Shown piece by piece: positions 10,690-24,934 of a stretch of DNA of 25,000 bases; the stretch's first letter is position 1; each line of letters starts with the position of its first letter. This stretch comes from Chrysomallon squamiferum. Its lineage: Eukaryota > Mollusca > Gastropoda > Neomphalida > Peltospiridae. Where the stretch lies: contig CM022665.1 in NCBI GenBank assembly GCA_012295275.1, forward strand, positions 39,922,295 through 39,947,294. The letters run 5' to 3'. Both the position numbers and the translations under genes were made by a program. Below the pieces are notes generated by a model. That model searched no databases. It had not been told where the DNA came from and worked only from the letters and a program-made list of their open reading frames with translations.

Positions 10690-11665
10690 AAATGTTATTA
10701 ATAAATCAAATCTTCCATTTTTATGAATGACTTTAGTTCATCTGTTTGACTGCCACATAATTCCACCCGTGCAGAATTGGGCTGTCCTGGAGGAAAAGAC
10801 ATTATCTAGGATTTTTTTGATGGCATCTAGGTCAATAAATATTGCACAAATATTGCAGGGACCTAAACAAATGAAACTCAGAAGGTTTAGTGTTGGGAGA
10901 ATATGGTTGATATAGTAAGAGACTCCACTCCAACTCATATGACATTGTGTGGGCAGCCAAAAACACATACAAGGTCTGGCATTGTCTTGTTGGAACACAA
11001 CCCTTTCCCTGCTGGCTAGTTCTGGCTTTTTAATATTTTTTTCCAGCTGGTGACAGTGGTCATCAGAATTGATGATATAACTGGTTGGTAGCAGCTCTTA
11101 ATACATAATGACTTTGAAATCCAAACAGACAAAAGTATAACCTTTTTTCATGAACATTCAGCTTTGGTAGGTCTGTTGGTGGATTTTCACACAAATGTCT
11201 GCAACTTTTTCACACTGTGTTAGTGGAGACAATCCATTTTTCATCTCTGGTGATAGTAAGTTAAAGAAAGGTCCAGATTTATTGCATTTTAAGAGCAGCA
11301 TGCAGATGAAACACTGGTCCATGCAGTTTTCCTCTGACTGGTTGTGAGGTATCCAAACATCATAGCGGGTAAATGTACGAAAATTTCACTAAGTGTTCAT
11401 GAACTGTATTTTTGGGGACAGCCAATATTTCTGCAAGCTCTCCAGTCATGAATTTTGGGTTAGCTTCAGTGTTTACCTTCAAATAAATCATTATCCAAAT
11501 CTGAAGGTCTTCCAGAGCGATTTGCATATTCTAAGCTGAAATCCCATGCATCTGAATTTTGCAAACCATCTCCAAATTACTGATTCACATTTAGCACCTT
11601 CACAAAATGATTTTTACATGTTCCTGCAGTGATTTTACCCTTTTTAAGGAAAAATATTAATTACA
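10690..11665 (-). pseudogene. Decayed mariner transposase
   Basis: Read on the minus strand and across several frameshifts and stops, this follows the mariner transposase layout in order. There is an N-terminal piece with LKKGKITAGTCKNHF and WRWFAKF (helix-turn-helix region, about 11560-11660). Next come NRSGRPSDLDNDL and GELAEILAVPKNTVHEHL, then DEKWI (about 11230-11245). FQQDNARP carries the second catalytic Asp (about 10976-10998), followed by YSPNTKPSEFHLFRSL (about 10857-10908). A C-terminal stretch ends near 10690. In the last motif the third catalytic Asp (normally PSDY) is Glu. It cannot make an active enzyme. Element ends were not defined. Confidence 0.88.
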
Positions 11666-11922
11666 TGTTGAAAATACCACTTTTGGTTGCCTATTTTTGT
11701 TTTCGATAACAGCTGACAAAACATCACAAAAGGAAGAGATGACCGATTTCTTGTGTGAGACGTAGCCAGTAGGTTATCACACTGCAACTTGTGCAAGTGA
11801 TGCAAACTTTATCAGTCATACCAACATTACACTGTCACATAAAGTGCTTTAAAACACAACTGTGGAAATTGTTCAAAACTATTCAGACAACCCATTATTT
11901 AAAATGTATCAGAGGAACTGTG

Positions 11923-11923
<1 letters not shown>

Positions 11924-11957
<34 letters not shown>
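11924..11957. repeat. (CA)n microsatellite
   Basis: CA run at the point where duplication copy 1 diverges from copy 2. Copy 2 has a shorter CA tract (about 18884-18901) and then about 1.1 kb of extra sequence. Confidence 0.9.
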
Positions 11958-11959
<2 letters not shown>

Positions 11960-12392
11960 TATATGGAATATAAAGGTAGCGAAAAACAAATGTTAATTTA
12001 AAATTAATATGAACTTAATTTATTAAAAGCCATTCAGCTGTTACTGGTTTTTTCTCTGTAAAATGTTTCTTGTTACTATTTTAATCTACTTCAAAACATC
12101 AAACAAAATTTTATCTTTGACATCAATTCACAGAATGGTGAAATGTCTTTTTTTTTCTTTTTTTTTTTTACATTTTGAATGAAGTAAACTTAATTGTCAT
12201 ATTTTAATTTTCTGTCTTGATTTAAAACAACAATATAAATCTTGCTAATTTACTTAATCCAAAAAACTACATTCTTAAGGTTACACATTAAAAACTAAAA
12301 AAACGATTTAATTTAAAGAAATATAGCAGAAAAAAAAAGGCCTACAAAAATGTAAACTGCACCAAATAGAAAATATATATCTGTTAAATTCC

Positions 12393-12435
<43 letters not shown>

Positions 12436-12436
12436 T

Positions 12437-12472
<36 letters not shown>
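12393..12472. repeat. (TTAT)n followed by (GA)n
   Basis: About eleven TTAT units, then about fifteen GA units. The corresponding place in copy 2 has a short TTAT tract (20391-20410) and a much longer GA array. Confidence 0.92.
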
Positions 12473-12474
<2 letters not shown>

Positions 12475-12655
12475 GCTTAGTTTATAAAAACTGACTGAGA
12501 TTGGCATAGAATAGAGATACTAGAGAGAGATAGTTTAGTTTATAAAATAAGTATTATGTGTGATTACAGGCTAGATACTATGAAATAAGTATTATGTGTG
12601 TCTGCATTGTCTGAGAAAGAGATGATGAGAATATCCAATAGGAAATGTTAGCATA

Positions 12656-12780
12656 AGTGTGAGTGTTTGTGTGTGTGTATATATGTATGTGTGTGCATGT
12701 ATGGGCATCCATCTGTGTGTATGTGTGTTCCTGCGAGTGTGTGCGAGTTTGTATCCATTCATGTGACTGGGTACGTTCAT
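12656..12780. repeat. Degenerate TG-rich repeat
   Basis: Imperfect TG/TATG repeat duplicated at about 20768-20900. The His/Thr-rich frames across it are artefacts. Confidence 0.8.
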
Positions 12781-13018
12781 ATGGCTGCATCTTTTGTGTC
12801 CTAAGCAATGGACTATTAAAATGTCAAAAAACTGTACAAAGGCTATATTTTTAATGGTGTATATTGTGCAGTGAGGGAAAACTTTTATCAATCGTTTGCT
12901 TTTAACAAATGTAAGACTATAATAGGCTAAAATTCCATAAAGTATTAATGTTTCAGATGGGCAGTGACAGTGATAGGAATATGTGTCATAAGACAACTCT
13001 GGCTGTTTATCACACTTG

Positions 13019-13563
13019 CACACCCTATCACTCATACTGTCACTGGTAAACTACTGCGCAGCGTGCACACCCTATCACTCATACTGTCACTGGTAAACTA
13101 CTGCGCAGCGTGCACACTCTATCACTAAAAACTTGCCCTGCACACCCTATCACTCATACTGTCACTGGTAAACTACTGTGCAGCCTGCACACCCTATCAC
13201 TCATACTGTCACTGGTAAACTACTGTGCAGCCTGCACACCCTATCACTCATACTGTCACTGGTAAACTACTGTGCAGCCTGCACACTCTATCACTCATAC
13301 TGTCACTGGTAAACTACTGTGCAGCCTGCACACTCTATCACTCATACTGTCACTGGTAAACTACTGCGCAGCCTGCACACCCTATCACTCATACTGTCAC
13401 TGGTAAACTACTGTGCAGCCTGCACACCCTATCACTCATACTGTCACTGGTAAACTACTGTGCAGCCTGCACACCCTATCACTCATACTGTCACTGGTAA
13501 ACTACTGTGCAGCCTGCACACCCTATCACTCACACTGTCACTGGTAAACTACTGCGCAGCCTT
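13019..13563 (+). repeat. 47-bp minisatellite, eleven full units plus one truncated
   Basis: Units start at 13019, 13066, a 28-bp truncated unit at 13113, then every 47 bp from 13141 to 13517. Each begins CACACCCTATCACTCATACT and ends with a CTACTGYGCAGCSTG-type segment. Divergence is low, with differences mainly at a few C/T positions. It occurs only in duplication copy 1. Confidence 0.96.
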
Positions 13564-13689
13564 CAGCAACCGCGCTTGCTCGTCAGCTCATCACGAGTTT
13601 ACAACGTGTATAACATTTTCTTCCGGGCAACCGGCTATTTCTTACTGGATATCTTTCCGCTCTTAATATAATCAATTTTTTTATCATCG

Positions 13690-13766
13690 CAAATATCTAC
13701 CTAGATCCTAGAATTTCGTGGGGCACAGCTAAATACGTCACCTGGCGCACCCGCTGAGAACCACTG
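13690..13766 (-). mobile_element. One end of a hAT-like element
   Basis: On the minus strand the sequence begins CAGTGGTTCTCAGCGGGTGC at 13766. CAGTGGTTCTCAA is the common terminus of many animal hAT elements. The end coincides within a few bases with the point where copy 1 regains homology to copy 2 (13770/22498), supporting a real insertion edge. The partner terminus and the 8-bp target duplication were not found, so the element is truncated or rearranged. Confidence 0.5.
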
Positions 13767-14043
13767 CACTAGACAGACGCTGAGTCTCCGCCGACTCTGC
13801 TGTATTAAGTTCCATCACTGTCACGTGGCCCTAAGTCTATGGTTCAGTGAAAACACATGATCATTTTAAAACTTCTGCTGTCATTACCATTATGAAATTT
13901 TGGAAAAACTACTCTCTTTTATTTTATTTTAATTTTAATTTAATTTTTTTTTTAATCTTTTTTTGACATTATTATTCACCATACGGTCTTAATGATAATG
14001 GGCAAGAACAAAAAGAACAATATGAACAATGTAAACAGTATTA

Positions 14044-14736
14044 CAGTATTCCCTCGCTATTCGCGGGGGTTATGTTCTTTAACCCCCCCGCGAATAGCGA
14101 AAAACCGCGAATATTGGATGCAGTTTTAAAACGTCAATATACAGTACTAAATGCTTCCAGGACACTTTCTAAAGACACTCTTACTCATTAATACAGTAAT
14201 AATGTAGTAATATTGCATGCAGTTATGTATTTCACTAATGTAGTAATGATAATGTAAACGCATTTTAATTTTGTACTGAAACAATATTTTAATCAGAAAG
14301 AAACGTAAGTACAGGAGGACAGTAACACCGCATAGCATAGTTACCCATACAGTATTACTGTACCGTAAAGTCATTTTCTATGCGTACAACATATGTATTA
14401 GAATTGACAGAAAGTGGAACAAATTTAAAGGCAAACAGGCAGATAAATACAGTACGCACAGTTCAGGTAATAATATGCAATTAAAAACATTATTAATACA
14501 CGGTCACAAAAAATATGCACTGTACATACAGTGTATGCATTTATAAAAAAATACGTACTGTATTGCAATAATAATTGAAAAAATTTGATATTGTTTGTGC
14601 GGTTTACCGAGCATTTGTTTTTATGACGTTTGACGCTCGCCTGGTATACCAGCATACAATGCGATAGGGTTAAGAGCCTAACCCGCGAATATGCGGGGCC
14701 GCGAATGGGGAACCGCGAATAGGTAAGGGTATACTG
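14044..14736. mobile_element. Pogo/Tigger-like MITE, 693 bp
   Basis: Left end CAGTATTCCCTCGCTATTCG and inverted right end CAGTATACCCTTACCTATTC form imperfect inverted repeats of about 24 bp flanked by TA (14042-14043 and 14737-14738). A near-perfect hairpin of about 17 bp per arm (about 14056-14098, arms GCTATTCGCGGGGGTT and its inverse) sits just inside the left end. The CCCTCGCTATTCGCGG style is common in pogo-superfamily elements. The interior has no transposase; open frames on the minus strand show no similarity I recognise. Absent from copy 2. Confidence 0.8.
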
Positions 14737-15173
14737 TATATAAGGTATTTTAAAGAAACGATTGTAAAACGAAGTAAATATCCGGTTATTAATTTTAGCG
14801 AAAATGGCAACCATATTAAAATAGTTCACTTATGAGCATTTACAAATGTCCCTATTGCCACAAATGTTGTGATTTATGTTGGATTACGTTTCGCCATGAT
14901 TTGAATATTCCATTGCATTTAGTTAAGAATTTCTGATTTTTTTATTTCTTTATAGTTATTTTATTTTATTTTATTTCGAGATTATATGCATGTACATGTA
15001 TCTCAACTAATTGAGAGTATTTGCTAACTTATTTAATGCGTTTTAATTCTCACGAATATTATAACAGTAAACCAGAATTTCTTAGATATTATGGAATAAA
15101 TAATATAATAATGGAATAAAATGAAAATAAAATAGTAAAAATAACGCCACACATTTTCGAAAAGTTGCTTACT

Positions 15174-15238
15174 CCCGCCCGTCTCCGTCAAATTTCGCCG
15201 TTGCCATGTCAACATACGTCAGCTTCTTATTAACAAAG
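15174..15238 (+). promoter_or_regulatory. Gene A proximal promoter: GC box, RFX X-box-like site, CRE-like site
   Basis: CCCGCCC at 15174-15180 resembles a GC box. GTTGCCATGTCAAC at 15200-15213 differs by one base from the perfect RFX X-box palindrome GTTGCCATGGCAAC. TACGTCA at 15215-15221 is a CRE-like half site. All three recur in the same order and spacing before gene B. No TATA box is seen. RFX factors typically drive ciliary and testis genes. Binding is inferred from sequence alone. Confidence 0.6.
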
Positions 15239-17203
<1,965 letters not shown>

Positions 17204-17377
17204 TTAAAGAGAAACAAGCATAATGCAATTTATTTTTTATTTTTTGTGTGTGTGTGTGTGTGTTTTCTTCTGTTATATTTTATTTATTTATTTATTTTTA
17301 CTTTTATTATTTATTTATTTTCTATTTTATTATTATGGACTATATGAATGTAATAATTTAAATAACGTGCAACCTCG

Positions 17378-17429
17378 TAGTTAGGGAGGGTTCATGACTG
17401 GCGAACTACATTTCAAGATGGTTCGAATC
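17378..17429 (+). repeat. Possible tRNA-derived SINE head (Pol III boxes)
   Basis: GGTTCGAATC at 17420-17429 is a perfect Pol III B box, and TAGTTAGGGAGG at 17378-17389 weakly resembles an A box at suitable spacing. No stable cloverleaf could be drawn by eye, so it is not called a tRNA gene. It may be a chance match or a SINE fragment. Confidence 0.25.
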
Positions 17430-18221
17430 ATGCGTCCCAACAAAATAGGCTTTAAATAAATAAACAGAAAACTATTTGCACGGTGCGTATCAATTTCTTA
17501 AATCCCGTGTGCATTTGAGCTTCAGTTTATTTTATTTCACTGAATAAAGAGGCTTATTTCATCTTCAGTCATCTTCATAATTCTGTAATGTATGTTACAA
17601 AACTTTAGTATATACTACTTTAAATAACCCCAAAGAGAAGTATTCCCCTCACACACACCGACGCATGCACGCACGCACAAACAGAGGTATAAACGAACGA
17701 TCGAGCAATGACTCAGTGATTGGGTCAGTATGCACATTATGCCGATTAGCAGCTTAACATAAACTGGAAGGGAATTTAATAACAGATTTGAGTACATTTG
17801 TAAAATCTCTCAGACACACAGACACCATTACCCACAAAGTACAGCGCAGAAATAAATAACAAAACAATGACACTGTTGTATTCAGAATTGAAGGAAAAGT
17901 CGGCCGAAAGTATTGAACGTAACAGATCCTTCACCGTAGAAGTCATTAAAATATTTCTAGATGTTTTTTTTCTAGGTGTAAACTTGTAGTTTTTATAATA
18001 AAGTTGCAGATTTTAACATTTTCATTTCACTGCTTTGAACTTATTAATAGTATGCAGAGCTTTTAAAATAAGTTTTTCTGTTATTCTAGTATTTGGGCCA
18101 AAGCATAGGTAATAGTAGATGTTTTCAAAAAGTACAGAAGTTTAAAGAGTGTCATCATTTAAAACATTTTAAAACTTTATTATTTTTAGCACCAAAAATA
18201 ATTTACAATAATATAAATTGT

Positions 18222-18222
18222 A

Positions 18223-18265
<43 letters not shown>

Positions 18266-18266
18266 T
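18222..18266. repeat. (ATT)n microsatellite
   Basis: About fifteen ATT units in the inter-copy spacer. Open frames through it are artefacts. Confidence 0.93.
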
Positions 18267-18546
18267 TTTTATTTTATTGGGGGGGGGTAATTTTTAAAAA
18301 ATATATTTATAACTATGACATTTATTTTGCATACAATCCCAGTTTACAAGTAATTTTCAAATCATTACCAAAATTTAAAGCAAGATATTATTTATTTATT
18401 TATTTATTTTTCTATTTGAACGGTTATGTACATGTTACTGGTACCAATTTGACATTTATTTATTTTTTTTTTAACCTTTCTCATATATAAACGTGCTTAT
18501 TTCAACTCATTTTTAAGTTCTGTTTAATTATTTCATAATAAAATAT

Positions 18547-18660
18547 GATTTTTACATGTTCCTGCAGTGATTTTACCCTTTTTAAGGAAAAATAATAATT
18601 ACATGTTGAAAATACAACTTTTGGTTACCTATTTTTGTTGTTGATAACAGCTGACAAAAC
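18547..18660 (-). pseudogene. Truncated duplicate of the mariner transposase N-terminus
   Basis: Nearly identical to 11609-11720 and, on the minus strand, encodes the KKGKITAGT-type N-terminal region. Nothing downstream of it is transposase, since 18546 and below is unrelated. It therefore marks the breakpoint of the segmental duplication rather than an independent insertion. Confidence 0.75.
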
Positions 18661-18869
18661 ATCACAAAAGGAAGAGATGACCGATTTCTTGTGTGAGACG
18701 TAGCCAGTAGGTTATCACACTGCAACTTGTGCAAGTGATGCAAACTTTATCAGTCATACCAACATTACACTGTCACATAAAGTGCTTTAAAACACAACTC
18801 TGGAAATTGTTCAAAACTTTTGACACAACCCATTATTTAAAATGTATCAGAGGAACTGTGCATATATAT

Positions 18870-19980
18870 GTATACACGTGCGCACACACACACACACACA
18901 CTAATAAATAAACAGATTATTATTATTGTTATGATTACCATTTTCTTCTTCGTATTTCTAGCCTTGGCTGCACACAATGGAGACATTGTATGCAAGGCTC
19001 AACTCTGACATAACACACAGTGTCTTTGTGCTGGCAAGGTGAACAAACCAGAATACAACGAGACATCTTGAAAACTGACAGATTAAGGCACGATTTTTTT
19101 GACACAGATATTACCAATCAAATGATAAAGTTTCCAATTTTCAATCCTACACAACATTGGACTGTTAATATTCATGTTTTCATAGTTACAGGAGCTGCAC
19201 CTGTAATGAAAATATATATGTATATGAAAGTCATAAGATAAATATTTGTATTAACATATATTACTTTTTCTTTCAATTTTGTTTATATATTTTTCACATC
19301 AAAATTTGCTTTAAAAAATAAAATAATAATACAAAAAATAAAAATAAATAAAATTCTTTAGTTTATATTTGTATGTCAAATATTTACATCACAAATTTGT
19401 TTGAAATATGCCTTGCATCTCTGAATAATAATAATAATAATAAAATGATAACAAAATACAATTAATTATGAAATGTATATATCATTATAAATCATAAATG
19501 AGGTTAACTGTTTTTTAATGAAATCACAATTGAGTGCTGGCTGCAGTGAGAATAATGTGCATGTAATTTTCTTACTAAAATATGCTGTCATATCTGTGGT
19601 TGGAACGGGACGAAAGGAAACTTGGATGTTTATTCACCACTAGCACTAGCACTGAGTCGAGATTGAAACTACGATTCCTAATAAAAAATTATAAAATAAA
19701 AATAAGAAATCTGGACTTTATACTCATGGCATTTTATTATTTTTCTTTCAGAAACATTTACTGCTACAACGCGACTGTAGTATAGCTGTCAACAATGATT
19801 ATGACGAATCAGAATTACCATGACTAATCAAAACTTATATGTAATCATGTTTCAAGGGCGCAGACATGATGTTTTATTTTTATATATATTTCCTCCAATT
19901 TAGGAATGCACCAGTGCAGCGCGAGCATTATACAAGTTCATGTTGTTTTCTTTGGTTATTAATGAATCGATTTTCTTATA
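18870..19980. other. Copy-2-specific 1.1-kb insertion, unidentified
   Basis: The flanking 18547-18860 and 19985-20405 match adjacent parts of copy 1, so this block was inserted in copy 2 or lost from copy 1. It contains a CA tract, an AAT run (19426-19441) and a Cys-rich minus-strand open frame (18935-19117) with no recognised domain. A TTTCTAG/GTGAAC-bounded segment (about 18962-19039) looks exon-like but has no supporting frame. No transposon ends were found. Confidence 0.5.
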
Positions 19981-20522
19981 TATATGGAAATTAAAGGTAG
20001 CGACAAACAAATGTTAATTTAAAATTAATGTGAACTTAATGTATTAATGGCCATTGAGCTGTTACTAGTTTTTTTTTTTCTGTAAAACTGTTTCTTGTTA
20101 CTATTTTAATCTACTTCAAAAAATCAAATAAAATTTTATCTTTGACTGCCATTCACAGAATGGCGAAATGTCTTTTTTCTGGGTGGGGGGGTTACATTTT
20201 CTGTCTTCATTTAAAACAAAACTATAATTCTTGCTAATTTCTAATTTACTTAATCCAAAACACTACATTCTTAAGGTTACACATTAAAAACTAAAAAAAA
20301 CAACGTTTTAACAGAAATATAGCAGAAAAAAAAAGGCCTACAAAAACTGTAAACTGCACCAAATAGAAAATATATCTGTGTTAAATTCCTTATTTATTTA
20401 TTTATTTATTGTTTATGACTATTATGATAATTAGAAATAAGTGTATGTGAGAGAGAGAGAGTTTAGTTTATAAAAGCATAGATTACAGGATAGATACTAT
20501 GAAGTGAGTTTTAGAAATATAT

Positions 20523-20641
<119 letters not shown>

Positions 20642-20895
20642 GCTTAGTTTATAAAAACTGACTGAGATTGGCACATAGAATACAGGCTAGATACTATGAA
20701 ATAAGTACTATGTGTGTCTGCATTGTCTGAGAAAGAGATGATGAAAATATCCAATAGGAAATGTTAGCATAAGTGTGAGCGTCTGTTTGTGTGTATATAT
20801 ATGTGTGTGTGTGCATGTATGGGCATGCATCTGTGTGTGTGTGTGTTCCTGTGACCGCAAGTGTGTGTGAGTTTGTATGCATTCATGTGACTGGG

Positions 20896-20899
<4 letters not shown>

Positions 20900-20943
<44 letters not shown>
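20900..20943. repeat. (TG)n microsatellite
   Basis: About 22 TG units near the right edge of the copy-2 block that matches 12473-12800. Confidence 0.93.
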
Positions 20944-20946
<3 letters not shown>

Positions 20947-20956
20947 CATCTTTTGT

Positions 20957-22497
20957 GTACTTGTAACTGTGTGTGTTAGTGTCTGTTTTCATGTGATTGT
21001 GTTTTTAAGAAAGGTTGTATGCATAGATGAGCCTTTGTGTGGAAAGCTTTGTGTATATACTAACATTAGGAAGACAGAAAGTAGGTGAATTAATTCAAAA
21101 TAGATTATAATTCACAGGAATAGAAATGGAACAGAAGTATGATTTACTTGTATTAACTCTGCTTTTTGTGACAGTGTTAATATTAAGGCATTTGCTTTGT
21201 GACAACAAACTTAGCAATACAACCATTCCAACCAGAGATCAAAGCCTGAATATCACAGGGTTTTGTATATTTTTTCCTGTCATGGGGAAGGTTAAGGTAT
21301 AATACATTCTGCAGCTAATCAGTACAAATGTTTAAGGCTCCATGCAATGATGCCAGTGGGTTTGCTCTCTAATATTATCAATCTGATATCCTTTAATGAT
21401 GGAGTATGTCGAGGTGCATACAGTCACAATTATTATTTTACGTTTATTTTATTTGGTTTTAATAGGTAAAATTATTACATGATCAGACAGTGATACACAT
21501 CAGCCAGTCAGGGAGAACAGTGGAACAAGTTTCTCGTACTGACTAAATAATTATACATACAAACACAGAGAGTGTGAGTGAGAGCGTATACAGTTTACAA
21601 AGGGGGAAAAGATTAAAGGCTACTCAGCCTGGGTAGAGTCTTTGTTCATGTGACTCTGTGTGTGTGTGCTCATTTGGCTGTGTGTGGGTCAGGATTCATG
21701 TGAATGTGTGTTCAAATGTGTGTTCAGCTGTTTTATGAGCATAGATGAGCCTGTGAGTTTGTGTGGAAAGATTTACTAAATCAGTACATACATACACATT
21801 CAATACAATCGTTTGGATTTCACAGGCAGAATCTGAAGTACGGATTGTTACACAAGATTAAAAATGAGAAGAAACTTTACAAAGGATAAATTTAACCATG
21901 ATGTTTAATCAGTAGTAAACTGTAAAACTGTACAAAGTCATGCTGATAAAATTTCCATAGAAATATTAGAAGAAGAATAAATGTGGTGCAAATTACATAA
22001 CAAACAGAGATGTAGTCTTAAAAGCGATTATTTGTTATTTTCAGCAAACCGTATGGAAGGTGTTTATGTCAAATGCTAGTCCGTTGTTTTCCTCATATGA
22101 CCAAACACAAGGTGATAATTGTTGAATAAGATGCATTTCCCAGAAGCTACAGAATAATTTATAGCTAAAAGAGTAAGATGACAATTTGCCTAAATAAATA
22201 AAATATCTAAACTGCACAGAGGTTTCTGAAGCGAAAAGTATTCACCAATATTTTCTTTCTTCCTGATTTTGTGCAGACATTTTTCGTCCGAAAATTAAAA
22301 ATACTTTTAGAACGGAAACACGAAAATTTCAAAAACTAATCAGTGGGGGTTGGGGTTAAAAAAAAAAAAAAAAAAAAAAAAAGCACCAGGTCAGTAAACA
22401 CATTTTCTTCCAGTAAACAGAAGAATTACAACAGTAGTTCTAAAGATGATGCACGTCTGACTAACTCTGGAAGATAATGACGGAAAGTACGACACAG
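20957..22497. other. Copy-2-specific spacer, no gene seen
   Basis: It occupies the place of the minisatellite/hAT block in copy 1 but is unrelated. It contains two diverged direct repeats sharing GCATAGATGAGCCT and TTTGTGTGGAAAG (about 20976-21060 and 21650-21770) and a 25-base poly-A run (22358-22382). No open frame above about 60 codons with credible composition. Confidence 0.6.
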
Positions 22498-23001
22498 TAG
22501 ACAGACGCTGAATCGCCGCCGGCTCTGCTGTATTAAGTTCCTTCAGTGTCACGTGGCACTAAGTCTATGGTTCAGTGAAAATACGTGATCATGTTAAAAC
22601 TTCTGCTGTCATTACCGTCATGAAATTTTGGAAAAATTCCTCTTTTTTTTTTTTTTTTTTTTTTTGTTGTTGTTGTTTTTTATTTTTACATTATTATTCA
22701 TCATACGGTCTTAATAATTATGCGCAAGAACAAACAGAACAATATGAACAATTTGAACCGTTCTGATTTTTTTATTTGTTTATAGTTATTTTATTTTTTA
22801 TTTCGAGATTATATGCATGTACATGTATCTCAACTAATTGAGAGTATTTGCTAACTTATTTAATGCGTTTTAATTCTCACGAATATTATAACAGTAAACC
22901 AGAATTTCGTTAAATATTATGGAATAAATAATATAATAATGGAATAAAATGAAAACAAAACAGTAACAATAACGCCACACATTTTCGAAAAGTTGTCTAT
23001 T

Positions 23002-23066
23002 CCCGCCCGTCTTCGTCACCTTTCGCCGTTGCCATGTCAATTTACGTCAGTCTCTTATTAACAAAG
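23002..23066 (+). promoter_or_regulatory. Gene B proximal promoter: GC box, RFX X-box-like site, CRE-like site
   Basis: CCCGCCC at 23002-23008, GTTGCCATGTCAAT at 23028-23041 (two bases from the canonical X-box palindrome) and TACGTCA at 23043-23049 reproduce the gene A arrangement. The last 33 bases before the ATG differ from gene A at only four positions. Confidence 0.6.
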
Positions 23067-24900
<1,834 letters not shown>

Positions 24901-24934
24901 TTTCAAATAAAGAGAAACAAGCATAATGCAATGT

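Larger units (their letters stand above)
17240..18546. other. Spacer between the duplication copies
   Basis: AT-rich, with a TG run (17246-17262), TTTA runs, a possible Pol III B box (17420) and an ATT array (18222-18266). No coding exon, splice-site pair or transposon terminus could be supported on either strand. Confidence 0.6.

Noticed and set aside
13019-13563. CRISPR-like regular array
   Set aside because: Whole 47-bp units repeat head to tail with no variable spacers, in a eukaryotic context; it is a minisatellite.
13019-13563. CCCTATCACTC resembling a tet-operator half
   Set aside because: Chance similarity within a minisatellite unit; no bacterial context.
13460-13666. 68-codon plus-strand frame across the minisatellite end
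   Set aside because: Begins inside repeat units, no splice or family support.
14425-14829. 134-codon minus-strand frame inside the pogo-like MITE
   Set aside because: No transposase motif; composition is that of translated AT-rich DNA and it spans the element end.
15033-15215. Minus-strand frame starting in the gene A promoter, as a possible MTIF2 first exon
   Set aside because: The same region duplicated upstream of gene B does not keep a convincing protein, and nothing links it to the MTIF2 frame.
17366-17437. Complete tRNA gene around the B box
   Set aside because: No acceptor stem or T stem pairs convincingly.
19582-19785. 67-codon plus-strand frame
   Set aside because: No motif, composition turns Tyr/Phe-rich in AT DNA, no splice support; a weak B-box-like GAGTCGAGATTG was too imperfect to call a SINE.
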